A stretch of 64,000 nucleotides of DNA from Aureibaculum sp. 2308TA14-22 (GTDB lineage Bacteria > Bacteroidota > Bacteroidia > Flavobacteriales > Flavobacteriaceae): positions 1,886,501 through 1,950,500 of the forward strand of contig NZ_JBEWXT010000001.1 in NCBI RefSeq assembly GCF_040538665.1. Reading direction: 5' to 3'. How positions within the stretch are numbered: the stretch's first letter is position 1; each line of letters opens with the position of its first letter. Under the pieces are notes generated by a model. It saw only the letters and a list, made by a program, of their open reading frames with translations. It had not been told where the DNA came from and did not search any database. The translations under genes were made by a program, and so were the position numbers. Shown here piece by piece: positions 8,578 through 17,386 of this stretch.

Positions 8578-10428
8578 ATGCAAAAAAGATTGATTCTAGT
8601 TCTAACAGTACTTTTTTTTAATCAATATATCTCTTTTGGACAAAGTGAAGAAAAATTGATTGACAAAATAAATACCATTTTGCAAAATGAGATTGACCAA
8701 GGTCATATTCCTGGAGCGGTAATCTTTATAAAACAAGGCGACAATGAGCTATACAAAAATGCCTTTGGTTATGCCCATCTGTACAAGTACGGAAACCAAC
8801 GATTGCAAAAACCTGAAAAAACTACGGTAAATTATTTGTACGATATTGCCTCGTTAACCAAAGTTATTGGTACCACAACCGCAATAATGCTTTTGGTGGA
8901 CAAGGGTTTAATAACTGCAGATGATAAGGTATCCAACTACATCAAAGCATTTGATACTCCAGAAAAAAAAGACATTACCATCAGGCATTTACTAACACAT
9001 ACTTCAGGACTTTACGAATGGTATCCGTTCTATTATTATTCCGACAATAGAGAAGACACCTATAAAATTATAGGGAAACTTCCTTTAAAATATGTTATTG
9101 GTAGTGGCAGACATTATAGTGATTTGGGTTTTATGCTCTTGGGGCAAATTATTGAAACGGTATCCGAACATCCGTTGGATGAATTTATGCAACAGCATAT
9201 TTTTAAACAGTTGGAAATGGAACATACCCTATTTAATCCGTTGGAAAAGAAAAAAGATTATAAAATTGCCGCTACCTCTCACGGAAATCCCTTTGAAACG
9301 CGAATGGTAACCGATGCTTCGCTTGGGTTTAAACCGGACAGTCTTAATCCGACCCAATGGAATGGCTGGCGGCACTATACCCTAAAAGGCGAGGTAAACG
9401 ACGGAAATACATGGTATGCCAATGAAGGTGTTTCAGGTCATGCAGGTCTGTTTTCTAGCGTTGGCGATTTACAAAAACTTATTGATGTGTTAAAACACAA
9501 TGGAAAAACACAGTATGGACAATTTATAACCAAAAAAACCATAAACCAATTTTTAACCCAAGATGAATTCAAAAACGGATTGGGTTGGGTAATGAATAAC
9601 AACAGTGCCATACTAAAAAGTGCACCCAAAGGCAGTTTCGGACATACAGGCTTTACTGGAACTAGCATTGCGGTAGTGCCTAAATACAATATTTCCGTAA
9701 TTTTATTGATTAATAGGCAGAATATGGGATTGTTAAAAACCAAAAGCTATTATAATTTGAATCCAGTAAGAGAAAAGGTTTTTAGGGCGGTGATGAAGTA
9801 TTGTGAAACTGAACATTTGGATAAAAGAATCACTAAGTTTGAAGAGGTTCTAGGTAAAACAAATAGTAAAACTCTAACCTTTTTAGTGCGTGATTTTGAG
9901 AATAATTATTTGAAAAGCAATTACCCAAATTCTTCAATCCAAGAAGCATATAAAGAATACCTGTCCGATATTAAACAAGGAAACTCAAATTATGCTCACA
10001 ACACCACTAAAGAGGCTCAAGTAAAATTCAAAAATAGTCAATTAAGAAAAGACCTTTATTATGTCCCAGATTCTATATGGATTGAAGGAGATGTAGTAAA
10101 AGAAAAAGTTTTGTTTTGGAATAATGTAGACAAACCCTATTACAGTGTTAACGAAAGTTATATTATGAAAACAAGAATGCATTTAACAAATGATTCCATT
10201 ATAAAATATCGACTTAAAAATTTAAATAGATTTAGAATATATGGAAAATATATGAATGCACTAAGGGCTATCAAAAATAAAGACCAAATGGTTAAACATT
10301 ATGTGCAAGATAAAGAAGCGTTTGGTTTTATTTCCCATAAAATATTGGCAGAATGGTTTTTAGAATTAAAACTTGATTATAATGATTATATATATAAACG
10401 GATCATTATTTTGGAATTTGCTTATTAG
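8578..10428 (+). CDS. Secreted serine hydrolase (beta-lactamase/PBP4-like) with C-terminal extension
   Basis: A 616-residue protein. I chose the ATG at 8578 because it opens a signal peptide (MQKRLILVLTVLF, cleavage after SFGQ or nearby). A TTG 18 bases earlier is less likely. The class C beta-lactamase/transpeptidase fold covers about 25-395: S92-x-x-K95 in IASLTK, the tyrosine motif Y180-S-D, and H356-T-G in GHTGFTG. This domain type acts as an esterase, D-aminopeptidase or carboxypeptidase on cell-wall or small substrates. The final 210 or so residues are a Lys/Asn/Tyr-rich region without a fold I can name. It may be transcribed with the phosphodiesterase gene before it. Confidence 0.82.
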   Translation: MQKRLILVLTVLFFNQYISFGQSEEKLIDKINTILQNEIDQGHIPGAVIFIKQGDNELYKNAFGYAHLYKYGNQRLQKPEKTTVNYLYDIASLTKVIGTTTAIMLLVDKGLITADDKVSNYIKAFDTPEKKDITIRHLLTHTSGLYEWYPFYYYSDNREDTYKIIGKLPLKYVIGSGRHYSDLGFMLLGQIIETVSEHPLDEFMQQHIFKQLEMEHTLFNPLEKKKDYKIAATSHGNPFETRMVTDASLGFKPDSLNPTQWNGWRHYTLKGEVNDGNTWYANEGVSGHAGLFSSVGDLQKLIDVLKHNGKTQYGQFITKKTINQFLTQDEFKNGLGWVMNNNSAILKSAPKGSFGHTGFTGTSIAVVPKYNISVILLINRQNMGLLKTKSYYNLNPVREKVFRAVMKYCETEHLDKRITKFEEVLGKTNSKTLTFLVRDFENNYLKSNYPNSSIQEAYKEYLSDIKQGNSNYAHNTTKEAQVKFKNSQLRKDLYYVPDSIWIEGDVVKEKVLFWNNVDKPYYSVNESYIMKTRMHLTNDSIIKYRLKNLNRFRIYGKYMNALRAIKNKDQMVKHYVQDKEAFGFISHKILAEWFLELKLDYNDYIYKRIIILEFAY

Positions 10429-10441
10429 ATTTCATTTGATT

Positions 10442-10477
10442 TTAACATTGCTTATCAATTACGATATCCAATGTTAA
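10442..10477 (+). other. Inverted repeat after serine hydrolase gene
   Basis: A perfect 9-bp inverted repeat, TTAACATTG (10442-10450) and CAATGTTAA (10469-10477), lies 13 bases after the stop codon with an 18-base loop. No T-run follows, so it is a weak terminator candidate at best and may instead protect the mRNA end. The remaining bases to 10703 hold nothing I can name beyond the ribosome-binding site of the next gene. Confidence 0.3.
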
Positions 10478-10703
10478 GTTCTAAATAGCTTATTCAAATT
10501 AAACCATATTGTTCAAAACCAATTCATAATACAAGCGAAGAAGATAATGCTAAAATCTAAGGCTATAAAGATAAAATATTGTAATTTTCCTATCGATACA
10601 CCAAGACTTCAATTTGATACAACTTCTTTTGATAAAATCTGAACTAACTTCTTTTAGCGTGCCTTACATACCAATTGTTTACAGAAATAAAATAGGAGTC
10701 AAA

Positions 10704-12152
10704 ATGTTTGTTATTAATATAGTGCTGTTCTTATTTTTGAGTATACAAGGACTAATAGCTCAAGATACTTGGGCTAAAGTTTTACCTGGTATCGGTTCGT
10801 TTTCTTCACCCAGAATTACCGATTTGAATAACGACAAGGTTGGTGACATTATTCTTGGTGCGGGTCGTAAAGAATTTCAAGCCTGTGATTCTGCCGTGGT
10901 TGCTCTTGATGGCAAAACAGGCGAACTGTTATGGAAAGTTACTGCAAAAGATCAAATTTTTGGGTCAGCTGCACTTCACGATATTACCAACGATGGAGTT
11001 TTAGATGTATTAATAAATGGGCGTTCCGCGGAACTGATTGCCATTAATGGACAAACAGGAAAGGTAATATGGCGGTTTGTTAAACCCAAAGGTGAAGAAA
11101 AAAAATGGTTCAATTTTTACAATCCACAATTTATTGCAGATCAAAATAACGACGGACAAAAAGATATTTTGATTTCCAACGGAGGCGATGTACTTGCCGA
11201 ACCAAACGACCCCAACAGACCGACTGGACATTTGGTAATTTTAAATAGTAAAACAGGAGCGGTTATCAGTAAGGCACCAATGCCCGATGGTGGCGAAACC
11301 TATATGTCTGTTTCTGTGCTTCCACACAAATCTGAAACCTTTAAAAATGTAATATTTGGAACTGGAGGCGAAACCATCGGAGGAAACCTTTATGTAGCCT
11401 CAATAGCTGAAATTAAATCTGGTGATCTATCTAAATCCGTTAAACTAGCAACTAGTGAAAAGAAAGGGTTTGTTGGTCCTGGTGCTTGGGTAGATATTAA
11501 TGAAGATGGCCATCACGACATTGTTGCCAATTCGGTAAATGGGCGATTATTAGCATTTGACGGTATTACACATGAATCCATTTGGACGGTTACCGTAACT
11601 GATACAGAAGCCTATGGATCTGTTGCCATAGGTTATTTTAATGGAGATAACATTCCCGATTTTTTTGTTTCGTATGCTCAAGGCGTTTGGCCAGAACTGG
11701 GGTGGTCTAAACAGATAATGGTAAACGGTAAAAATGGAAAAATAGAGTTTGAAGATACCTTGGGTTTTTATCAAATGAGCTCTCCAGTAGCTATAGATTT
11801 AACTGGAGATGGAAAAGATGAAGCCCTATTGCCAATGAACTATCAAGTGAAAAACGAATATCATATGAAATTTTTTCATAATAATATTATGGCAATAGAA
11901 TTTACCGAAAAAGTAACCGCCCCACTAGATTTGCAATACGAAGGCAATAACCTATCGTCAACTCCTTGGATTGGTGACTTAGACGGTAACGGTTTTCTAG
12001 ATATTGTTTACCTACACGGTACTAACGTAAAAAAGACCTATACCTTCGATGGCATACGAATAAACAGGATTGACACCAAATTTCCAGTAACAGGAAAAAT
12101 TCGATGGGGTTCTTATATGGGTAGTGATTATAATGGGGTGTTTACGAAGTAA
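10704..12152 (+). CDS. Secreted FG-GAP/VCBS-type beta-propeller protein
   Basis: The chosen ATG at 10704 follows a good ribosome site (AGGAG at 10694-10698) and opens a signal peptide MFVINIVLFLFLSIQGLIAQ, giving 482 residues. The frame is open 90 bases further upstream, but no signal would then be at the start. The mature protein is a chain of propeller blades with repeated calcium-type DxNxD/DxDxDG motifs: DLNNDKVGD, DITNDGVLD, DQNNDGQKD, DINEDGHHD, DLTGDGKDE and DLDGNGFLD, interleaved with PQQ-like blades such as LDGKTGELLWKV and INGQTGKVIWRF. Such proteins are extracellular and bind ligands or calcium. An enzymatic role is not evident. It is the last gene before repeat copy 2. Confidence 0.8.
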   Translation: MFVINIVLFLFLSIQGLIAQDTWAKVLPGIGSFSSPRITDLNNDKVGDIILGAGRKEFQACDSAVVALDGKTGELLWKVTAKDQIFGSAALHDITNDGVLDVLINGRSAELIAINGQTGKVIWRFVKPKGEEKKWFNFYNPQFIADQNNDGQKDILISNGGDVLAEPNDPNRPTGHLVILNSKTGAVISKAPMPDGGETYMSVSVLPHKSETFKNVIFGTGGETIGGNLYVASIAEIKSGDLSKSVKLATSEKKGFVGPGAWVDINEDGHHDIVANSVNGRLLAFDGITHESIWTVTVTDTEAYGSVAIGYFNGDNIPDFFVSYAQGVWPELGWSKQIMVNGKNGKIEFEDTLGFYQMSSPVAIDLTGDGKDEALLPMNYQVKNEYHMKFFHNNIMAIEFTEKVTAPLDLQYEGNNLSSTPWIGDLDGNGFLDIVYLHGTNVKKTYTFDGIRINRIDTKFPVTGKIRWGSYMGSDYNGVFTK

Positions 12153-12159
12153 ATAAAAC

Positions 12160-12244
12160 TTGACTTTCTTAATTTTTTTAACGACCTTCGATTAACATTA
12201 TATATAAATCATTAAAACGAATTCATATACATTCGTTAGTGCCA
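12160..12244 (+). repeat. Modular intergenic repeat, copy 2 (modules B and C)
   Basis: Module B (12160-12188) begins TTGACTTTCTTA and ends TTTTAACGACCTT, as in copy 1. Module C (12224-12244) is CATATACATT followed by CGTTAGTGCCA. Module C recurs in reverse orientation at 14618-14637 with one mismatch and one gap. The two C modules therefore form an inverted repeat around the dehydrogenase, membrane protein and AraC genes. The rest of the 212-base gap before the dehydrogenase shows no clear promoter. Confidence 0.6.
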
Positions 12245-12364
12245 ATAATAGATAAAATTCAAAATCAGAGATAATGACACAACAATCAGAGATTACTCTT
12301 AACCAAAGAATATAAGAACTTCCAATCTTTGTAAGAAATTAATCTATTAAAATAAACAGAAATC

Positions 12365-13198
12365 ATGAGTAAAATAGTATTTATCACAGGAGCAAGCTCG
12401 GGAATTGGTTATGCCACAGCAGCGTATTTATTAGGCAAAGGCTTTAAAGTGTATGCGGGAGCCAGAAGAGTAGAAAAAATGAAGCCCTTAGAAGAAAAAG
12501 GTGCAACCATTTTTGAATTGGACGTGAGAAAACAAGAAAGTATTGACCAAGCATTTAATACCATTATGGAGAATGAAGGGCACATTGATGTCGTTTTTGC
12601 CAATGCAGGTTATGGTGTGCAAGGCTGTTTCGAAACAGTGGATATTGAAGATGCTAAAGCAGAATTTGAAACCAACGTATTTGGGCTAGCACGTACTTTT
12701 AAAACCGTATTACCACAGATGCGAAAGCAAAAATCTGGTAAACTAATCGCCTGTTCTTCTATTGTGGGTACGGTCTCTGTACCAGGAATGCCATGGTATC
12801 CTGCATCAAAACATGCCGTAGAAGGTTTGTGCGATGGTTTAAGAATGGAGGTAAAAGATTTTGGAATTGATGTGGTAAAAATTCAACCTGGGTATATCAA
12901 AACAGAATTTGCTGATATTGCTTTTACCTATTTAGATAAAGCCATTGCCTCTGACCCAGATGGTGCTTATCACGAAAATATGGAGAATTTTAAGTATAAT
13001 TTTGACAAAGCATTAAATGAATCTGGAGCAGACCCAATAACGATTGCCAAAGCGGTTTATGATGCCATTGAAAGCAAAAAACCAAAAAGAGCTTATCGAG
13101 TAAATAGCGATGCCAAGCAAACTCACCTCTTGCATTCTACTTTTGGAGATGCAGCTATTGATAAAATTATGCCGATGATGTTTTTCAAAAAACATTAA
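12365..13198 (+). CDS. Short-chain dehydrogenase/reductase (classical SDR)
   Basis: A 277-residue cytoplasmic NAD(P)-dependent oxidoreductase. The cofactor loop TGASSGIG is at 8-15, NAG at 80-82, the catalytic Ser around 132 (ACSSIVG), and the Tyr/Lys pair Y145 and K149 in WYPASKHA. An arginine pair after the second strand (GARRVEK, 32-38) favours NADP(H). The IQPGYIKTEF segment after the active site is usual in this family. The substrate is unknown. The gene is followed after 10 bases by a membrane protein and then by an AraC regulator on the same strand, a layout often seen where the regulator controls the dehydrogenase. Confidence 0.88.
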   Translation: MSKIVFITGASSGIGYATAAYLLGKGFKVYAGARRVEKMKPLEEKGATIFELDVRKQESIDQAFNTIMENEGHIDVVFANAGYGVQGCFETVDIEDAKAEFETNVFGLARTFKTVLPQMRKQKSGKLIACSSIVGTVSVPGMPWYPASKHAVEGLCDGLRMEVKDFGIDVVKIQPGYIKTEFADIAFTYLDKAIASDPDGAYHENMENFKYNFDKALNESGADPITIAKAVYDAIESKKPKRAYRVNSDAKQTHLLHSTFGDAAIDKIMPMMFFKKH

Positions 13199-13208
13199 AC
13201 CTTTGACT

Positions 13209-13691
13209 ATGATTAGTGCATTTGAAACTTATATATCAGCCCAAAAAACAGTAGGACTACATTTTATTTTGTTAGGAATTAGCTTGCTTCTTACAGCAAT
13301 TATTGCGCAAATTATTGGAAGTTCTGCACTTGCAAATGGAATAAAAACAGGTACATTGATTTGTGGTTTTATGATGATTGCTTCTGGTATTGGGTATCGG
13401 ATAACGGAAAGTAAATTACTTGAAAAACAGACCCAGTTATTTCAAAAAGAAGAAGTTAGTTTTCAGAAAATAGAAACCGAAAGAATGGCAAAAGTCATCA
13501 AGGAATATCCTATTTACCAAATGGTTTCTATAGCTTTTATTATTGCTACATTACTATTTATTTATTTCATCAAAAATCCATATTGGCAAGGCATTTCCTA
13601 TGCCATCATTATTATGTTTGTTGGTTTTATGATTATAGAAGCCTTCTCTCAGCATTCCATTAATGCTTATTTTGAAAACTTGAAGAATTAG
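13209..13691 (+). CDS. Four-helix membrane protein of unknown function
   Basis: A 160-residue protein that I do not recognise. Hydrophobic helices lie at about 14-36, 43-66, 101-120 and 126-145, with a charged stretch at 70-95 (Lys/Glu-rich, possibly a short coiled coil) between the second and third. The chosen start is the ATG at 13209. A TTG two codons earlier is also possible. The stop codon is one base before the ATG of the AraC gene, so translation of the two is probably coupled. It could sense or export what the dehydrogenase acts on, but this is only a guess from position. Confidence 0.6.
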   Translation: MISAFETYISAQKTVGLHFILLGISLLLTAIIAQIIGSSALANGIKTGTLICGFMMIASGIGYRITESKLLEKQTQLFQKEEVSFQKIETERMAKVIKEYPIYQMVSIAFIIATLLFIYFIKNPYWQGISYAIIIMFVGFMIIEAFSQHSINAYFENLKN

Positions 13692-13692
13692 T

Positions 13693-14607
13693 ATGATGAC
13701 AGCTGGAAATATCTTATCGATTGATGACATTAGCCAATTAAACAGCATACTTAATCAAGGAAAACCAAAACACCCTTTGATAAGTGTGGTTGATTTTTCT
13801 AAAGTAGATTTTCATCAACCAGACATACCTGAAAAGATAAAATGTAAAACTGCATTTTACTGCATTTTATCCAAAACACTTAAAGCAGATAGCCTGCAAT
13901 ATGGCAGGCAACATTATGATTTTCACGAAGGAAGTTTGTTTTTCATTGCACCCAATCAGATTACAAGCCTTGAAAAAGCAGATTATGCATTGGGCTGGGG
14001 ATTGTATTTTCATCCTGACTTGATTAAAGGAACCTCTCTTGACCAGCGGATAAAAAATTATACATACTTTAAATATGATCTAAATGAAGCGTTGCATATA
14101 TCCGAAGAAGAAAAAACAACCCTTACTCGAGTTGTCCATGAAATCGAATCAGAAATCAACCGACCTGTTGACAAGCACAGCAAGCCGGTAATTGTTTCCG
14201 GAATAGAACTTATGCTTAACCATTGTATGCGTTTTTACGACCGACAGTTCATTACCCGATCAGCAGCTAGCAAAGATGCCATAGCTGCAGTAGAGGACTT
14301 TTTATTGTCTTACATTGATTCTGACCAATGTCGCGAAAATGGATTGCCAACTGTTGTACAATGTGCCGAAGTTGCTAACCTTTCTAAAAATTATCTTTCC
14401 GATTTATTAAAAAAAGAAACAGGAAAAAGTACACAGGATCATATCCATTATTTTTTAATAGAACAAGCCAAATCAAAGTTATTGGGTTGCAATCACTCAG
14501 TTAGTGAAATAGCTTATGAATTGGGCTTTGAATATCCTCAGTATTTCAGCAAACTGTTTAAGAGGAAAGTAGGTATGAGTCCATTAGAGTATAGAGATTT
14601 GAATTAA
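13693..14607 (+). CDS. AraC-family transcriptional regulator
   Basis: A 304-residue protein with a cupin-like N-terminal sensor domain (about 30-160; FHEGSLFFIAPNQI is the typical sheet turn) and a C-terminal AraC DNA-binding domain (about 200-300). The second helix-turn-helix ends with HSVSEIAYELGFEYPQYFSK, then LFKRKVGMSPLEYR, the canonical AraC tail. The first helix pair includes CAEVANLSKNYLSDLLKKETG. It starts one base after the stop of the membrane-protein gene and ends 10 bases before repeat copy 3. It likely regulates the dehydrogenase unit at 12365. Confidence 0.9.
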   Translation: MMTAGNILSIDDISQLNSILNQGKPKHPLISVVDFSKVDFHQPDIPEKIKCKTAFYCILSKTLKADSLQYGRQHYDFHEGSLFFIAPNQITSLEKADYALGWGLYFHPDLIKGTSLDQRIKNYTYFKYDLNEALHISEEEKTTLTRVVHEIESEINRPVDKHSKPVIVSGIELMLNHCMRFYDRQFITRSAASKDAIAAVEDFLLSYIDSDQCRENGLPTVVQCAEVANLSKNYLSDLLKKETGKSTQDHIHYFLIEQAKSKLLGCNHSVSEIAYELGFEYPQYFSKLFKRKVGMSPLEYRDLN

Positions 14608-14617
14608 GTAAAAATAC

Positions 14618-14750
14618 TGGCACTAACAATGTTTATGAAAAAATAGGCGAAACAGCAATAAAATCAAAGACTTTAGTTCGTGTCAAACTTTGTGCTTAAC
14701 TGAAAGTCAAGACATCAAAATCGCCTACTTTTCATATACTAAGCGTTAAT
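14618..14750 (-). repeat. Modular intergenic repeat, copy 3 (A, part of B, C; inverted ends)
   Basis: Read on the minus strand this copy keeps the order A, B, C seen across copies 1 and 2. Module A, TATGAAAAGTAGGCGA, is the complement of 14721-14736; TTGACTTTC of module B is the complement of 14702-14710; and module C lies at 14618-14637 (TGGCACTAAC on the plus strand). A second A-like stretch TATGAAAAAATAGGCGA at 14634-14650 is inverted relative to the first, so the element ends in imperfect inverted repeats about 30 bases long. The copy fills the whole space between the AraC and priA genes, which converge here. Confidence 0.6.
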
Positions 14751-14758
14751 CGAATTCT

Positions 14759-17206
14759 CTAATAACAATCCACATCCACATTAAAACGTATCGATCTAAA
14801 ATCCGCTATGGACTGAAAGCTGTTTTTAATTTTTTGAATGACCGCTTTTGATAAGTTTATGGATTTATCTTGTGGCAATTTTATTAAAATGGTTTTGATA
14901 TGCTGGTTTCGGATTCTTGAAACTGCGGGACTTGTAGGTCCTAAAATATTGGTTCCAAAAGTATTGTATAGTGATTTATACAACCAATCTGCACCTGAAT
15001 TTACTTTTATATAATCTTTGTGCTTTAAGGTTATTTTTATCATTCGCAACAACGGTGGATAGTTGTATTGATGGCGTTCGTACAACTGTTCTTTATACAT
15101 TGTTGCATAATCATTGGTCGTAACTTGTTGCAATATCTGATGGTACGGATTAAAGGTTTGTATGGCTACTTTCCCTCTTTTTTTGGCACGCCCAGCCCTA
15201 CCTGATACTTGTACCAATAATTGAAAACTTTTTTCATGTGCTCTAAAATCAGGAAAGTTGAGCAAATTATCTGCATTTAGTACACCAACTAATGATACGT
15301 TATCGAAATCTAAACCTTTGGATAACATTTGCGTACCGACCAAAATATCAATTTCACGAGACTGGAAAGCATCGATAATTTTATGATAACCGTATTTGCC
15401 ACGTGTGGTGTCCAAATCCATTCTGCCTATTGTATGATTTGGAAATAGTTCTTGTAATTCCAATTCAATCTGCTCAGTACCAAACCCTTTAGTATCTAAA
15501 GTTGGACTACCACAAGCCTGGCAGGTGCTAGGCATATTTCGATTATAACCACAGTAGTGGCATTGTAATTCGCCCTTAAATTTGTGATAGGTTAAACTCA
15601 CATCACAATTAGGGCATTGTGGCGAGACACCGCAGGTTTTACATTCCACTATGGGTGAATAGCCACGTCGATTTTGGAAAAGAATGACTTGTTCTTTTTC
15701 GTCTAAGGCTTCATTGATCAATAGCATGAGTTGCTCTGAAAAATGACCCGTCATTCGCTTTTTACGGTAGCCTTCTTTGATGTCAACCAACTCAATTTCG
15801 GGCAAGAGGACATTACCAAAACGTCTATCAAGCGTTACCAATCCGTACTTTTTTTGTTGGGCGTTATAATAACTCTCTAAAGACGGCGTGGCACTTCCTA
15901 ACAATACTTTTGAATTGTGCAAATTTGCCAATACAATAGCGGCATCTCTTGCATGGTAACGTGGTGCGGGGTCAAATTGTTTGTACGAGGTTTCGTGTTC
16001 TTCATCAACAATAATTAATTCTAACTCAGAAAACGGCAAAAAAACTGATGATCTGGCTCCTAAAATCAGTTGTGCTTTATTGGAATTGTTTAAAATATTG
16101 TTCCACACCTCTACCCTTTCGTTTAAGGAATATTTGGAATGAAACACCGCAATCTTGTTCCCAAAATATTTTTGAAGTCGGCTGATGAGTTGTGTAGTCA
16201 ATGCAATTTCAGGAACCAAATACAGTACTTGTTTCCCTTTTTTCAGCACCTCATCAATTAGCTTTACATAGATTTCCGTTTTGCCGCTAGACGTGATACC
16301 ATGTAATAACACTACATCATTTATCTTGAAATTAGCAGTTAAGTCATTGTACGCATCTTCTTGAAAATCAGATAGTCTTTTAAATTTTTCGGTAGCTTCC
16401 TTAAAATTGACCCGATCCGTTTGAATAGTATAAATTTCAAAAATATTCTTCTCAACTAACCCTTTTATAACTGCTGATGATACATTGCTAACTTCTTTGA
16501 GTTGTTTCTGTTTTATTGGCTTTTTGGTAGCACCATATAACGAAAAATAAGCCATTACCGCATTACGTTGTTGCTTGGCACGGCTTAATTCCTCCAATAA
16601 TTTACTTAGTTCTTCCTGATTGTTAAACCGTTCATTTAAACGAATGTATTTTATTAGTTTTGGTTTATACTGTTCAATTATTTCCTCACGCAAAACAATA
16701 GCATTCTTCTTTAATAAATCGTTTAAAATGGGTAAAACTCGCTTTTTATCTAAAATTGAACTGATTTTCTGAATAGGCAATACCTTTTGATGCTCTAGGG
16801 CTTCAAGAATTAAAAACTCATCATCTGATAAAAGTTCGTTTTCAATAAATTTTTTATTTTTTAGAACCTGTGTTTCACTTTCCAATAAAAATGTAGAAGG
16901 TATTGCCGAACGCAATACTTCGCCCAATGAGCACATATAATAATTGGCCAGCCATTGCCAATGCTTTAACTGTATTTTAGTGATAATTGGCCTCTCATCC
17001 AAAATTTGAAATATATCCTTGGCTTCATAAGCGGTCGGCGTAACTTGATGAATTTCAGCCACAATAGCAGTATATATTTTGGACTTCCCGAAAGGTACTG
17101 CAACACGCATACCCTCTTGTAAAAAATTTTTTTCAGCTTCTGTAATTCGATACGTGAATAATTGCTGTAAAGGAATGGGTAATATAACGTTGATAAAATA
17201 GTTCAA
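14759..17206 (-). CDS. priA: Primosomal protein N' (replication restart helicase PriA)
   Basis: An 815-residue superfamily 2 helicase that reloads the replisome at stalled forks. The N-terminal DNA-binding domain starts at once (NVILPIPLQQLFTYRI). The Walker A segment HGITSSGKTE is near 300-308, the Walker B box DEEH near 400-404, and the Zn-binding Cys cluster (CKTCGV, CPNCDV, CHYCG and CQACG) at about 519-565, then GTQMLSKGLDFDNV and the arginine-finger motif QVSGRAGRAKKRG. All the features of full-length PriA are present, with a slightly long middle region as in other Bacteroidota. It is monocistronic. It converges with the AraC gene, and the 180 bases upstream are shared with the sigma-54 promoter of the gene on the other strand. 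Confidence 0.95.
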   Translation of the reverse strand: MNYFINVILPIPLQQLFTYRITEAEKNFLQEGMRVAVPFGKSKIYTAIVAEIHQVTPTAYEAKDIFQILDERPIITKIQLKHWQWLANYYMCSLGEVLRSAIPSTFLLESETQVLKNKKFIENELLSDDEFLILEALEHQKVLPIQKISSILDKKRVLPILNDLLKKNAIVLREEIIEQYKPKLIKYIRLNERFNNQEELSKLLEELSRAKQQRNAVMAYFSLYGATKKPIKQKQLKEVSNVSSAVIKGLVEKNIFEIYTIQTDRVNFKEATEKFKRLSDFQEDAYNDLTANFKINDVVLLHGITSSGKTEIYVKLIDEVLKKGKQVLYLVPEIALTTQLISRLQKYFGNKIAVFHSKYSLNERVEVWNNILNNSNKAQLILGARSSVFLPFSELELIIVDEEHETSYKQFDPAPRYHARDAAIVLANLHNSKVLLGSATPSLESYYNAQQKKYGLVTLDRRFGNVLLPEIELVDIKEGYRKKRMTGHFSEQLMLLINEALDEKEQVILFQNRRGYSPIVECKTCGVSPQCPNCDVSLTYHKFKGELQCHYCGYNRNMPSTCQACGSPTLDTKGFGTEQIELELQELFPNHTIGRMDLDTTRGKYGYHKIIDAFQSREIDILVGTQMLSKGLDFDNVSLVGVLNADNLLNFPDFRAHEKSFQLLVQVSGRAGRAKKRGKVAIQTFNPYHQILQQVTTNDYATMYKEQLYERHQYNYPPLLRMIKITLKHKDYIKVNSGADWLYKSLYNTFGTNILGPTSPAVSRIRNQHIKTILIKLPQDKSINLSKAVIQKIKNSFQSIADFRSIRFNVDVDCY

Positions 17207-17308
17207 ATGTTTTTACTGTAAAGTTTAAAAAATATTATGCTTCTTAAGCCCTTATTTTAAAGGAGTTTCGAAGGAATACACAAATATATAAAATTAGTAA
17301 TTCGGTTT

Positions 17309-17325
17309 TTGGCACGTCGTTTGTA
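17309..17325 (+). promoter_or_regulatory. Sigma-54 (-24/-12) promoter
   Basis: The bases TTGGCACGTCGTTTGTA fit the sigma-54 consensus YTGGCACGrNNNTTGCW. TGGCAC at 17310-17315 is followed by exactly five bases and then TTGT, with a single departure (T for C in the -12 element). Transcription would start near 17335, leaving a leader of about 50 bases before the ATG at 17387. Sigma-54 with this promoter type is known in Flavobacteriia. An activator site was not identified. Confidence 0.7.
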
Positions 17326-17386
17326 AAAGTAACAATAATAGTGTTAACCAAAACCTATTTATTAATAACCTTTAACACTTTTAATT

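Noticed and set aside
12273-12314. A 13-codon open frame (ATG to TAA) before the SDR gene
   Set aside because: It is short, and no ribosome site, conservation or link to the SDR start supports it. It may be a chance frame in the gap that follows the repeat.
14618-14750. The repeat copy 3 as a proven integron attC site
   Set aside because: The core heptamers are close to, but do not match, the attC consensus, and no integrase gene is in the window, so I kept it as an unnamed repeat.
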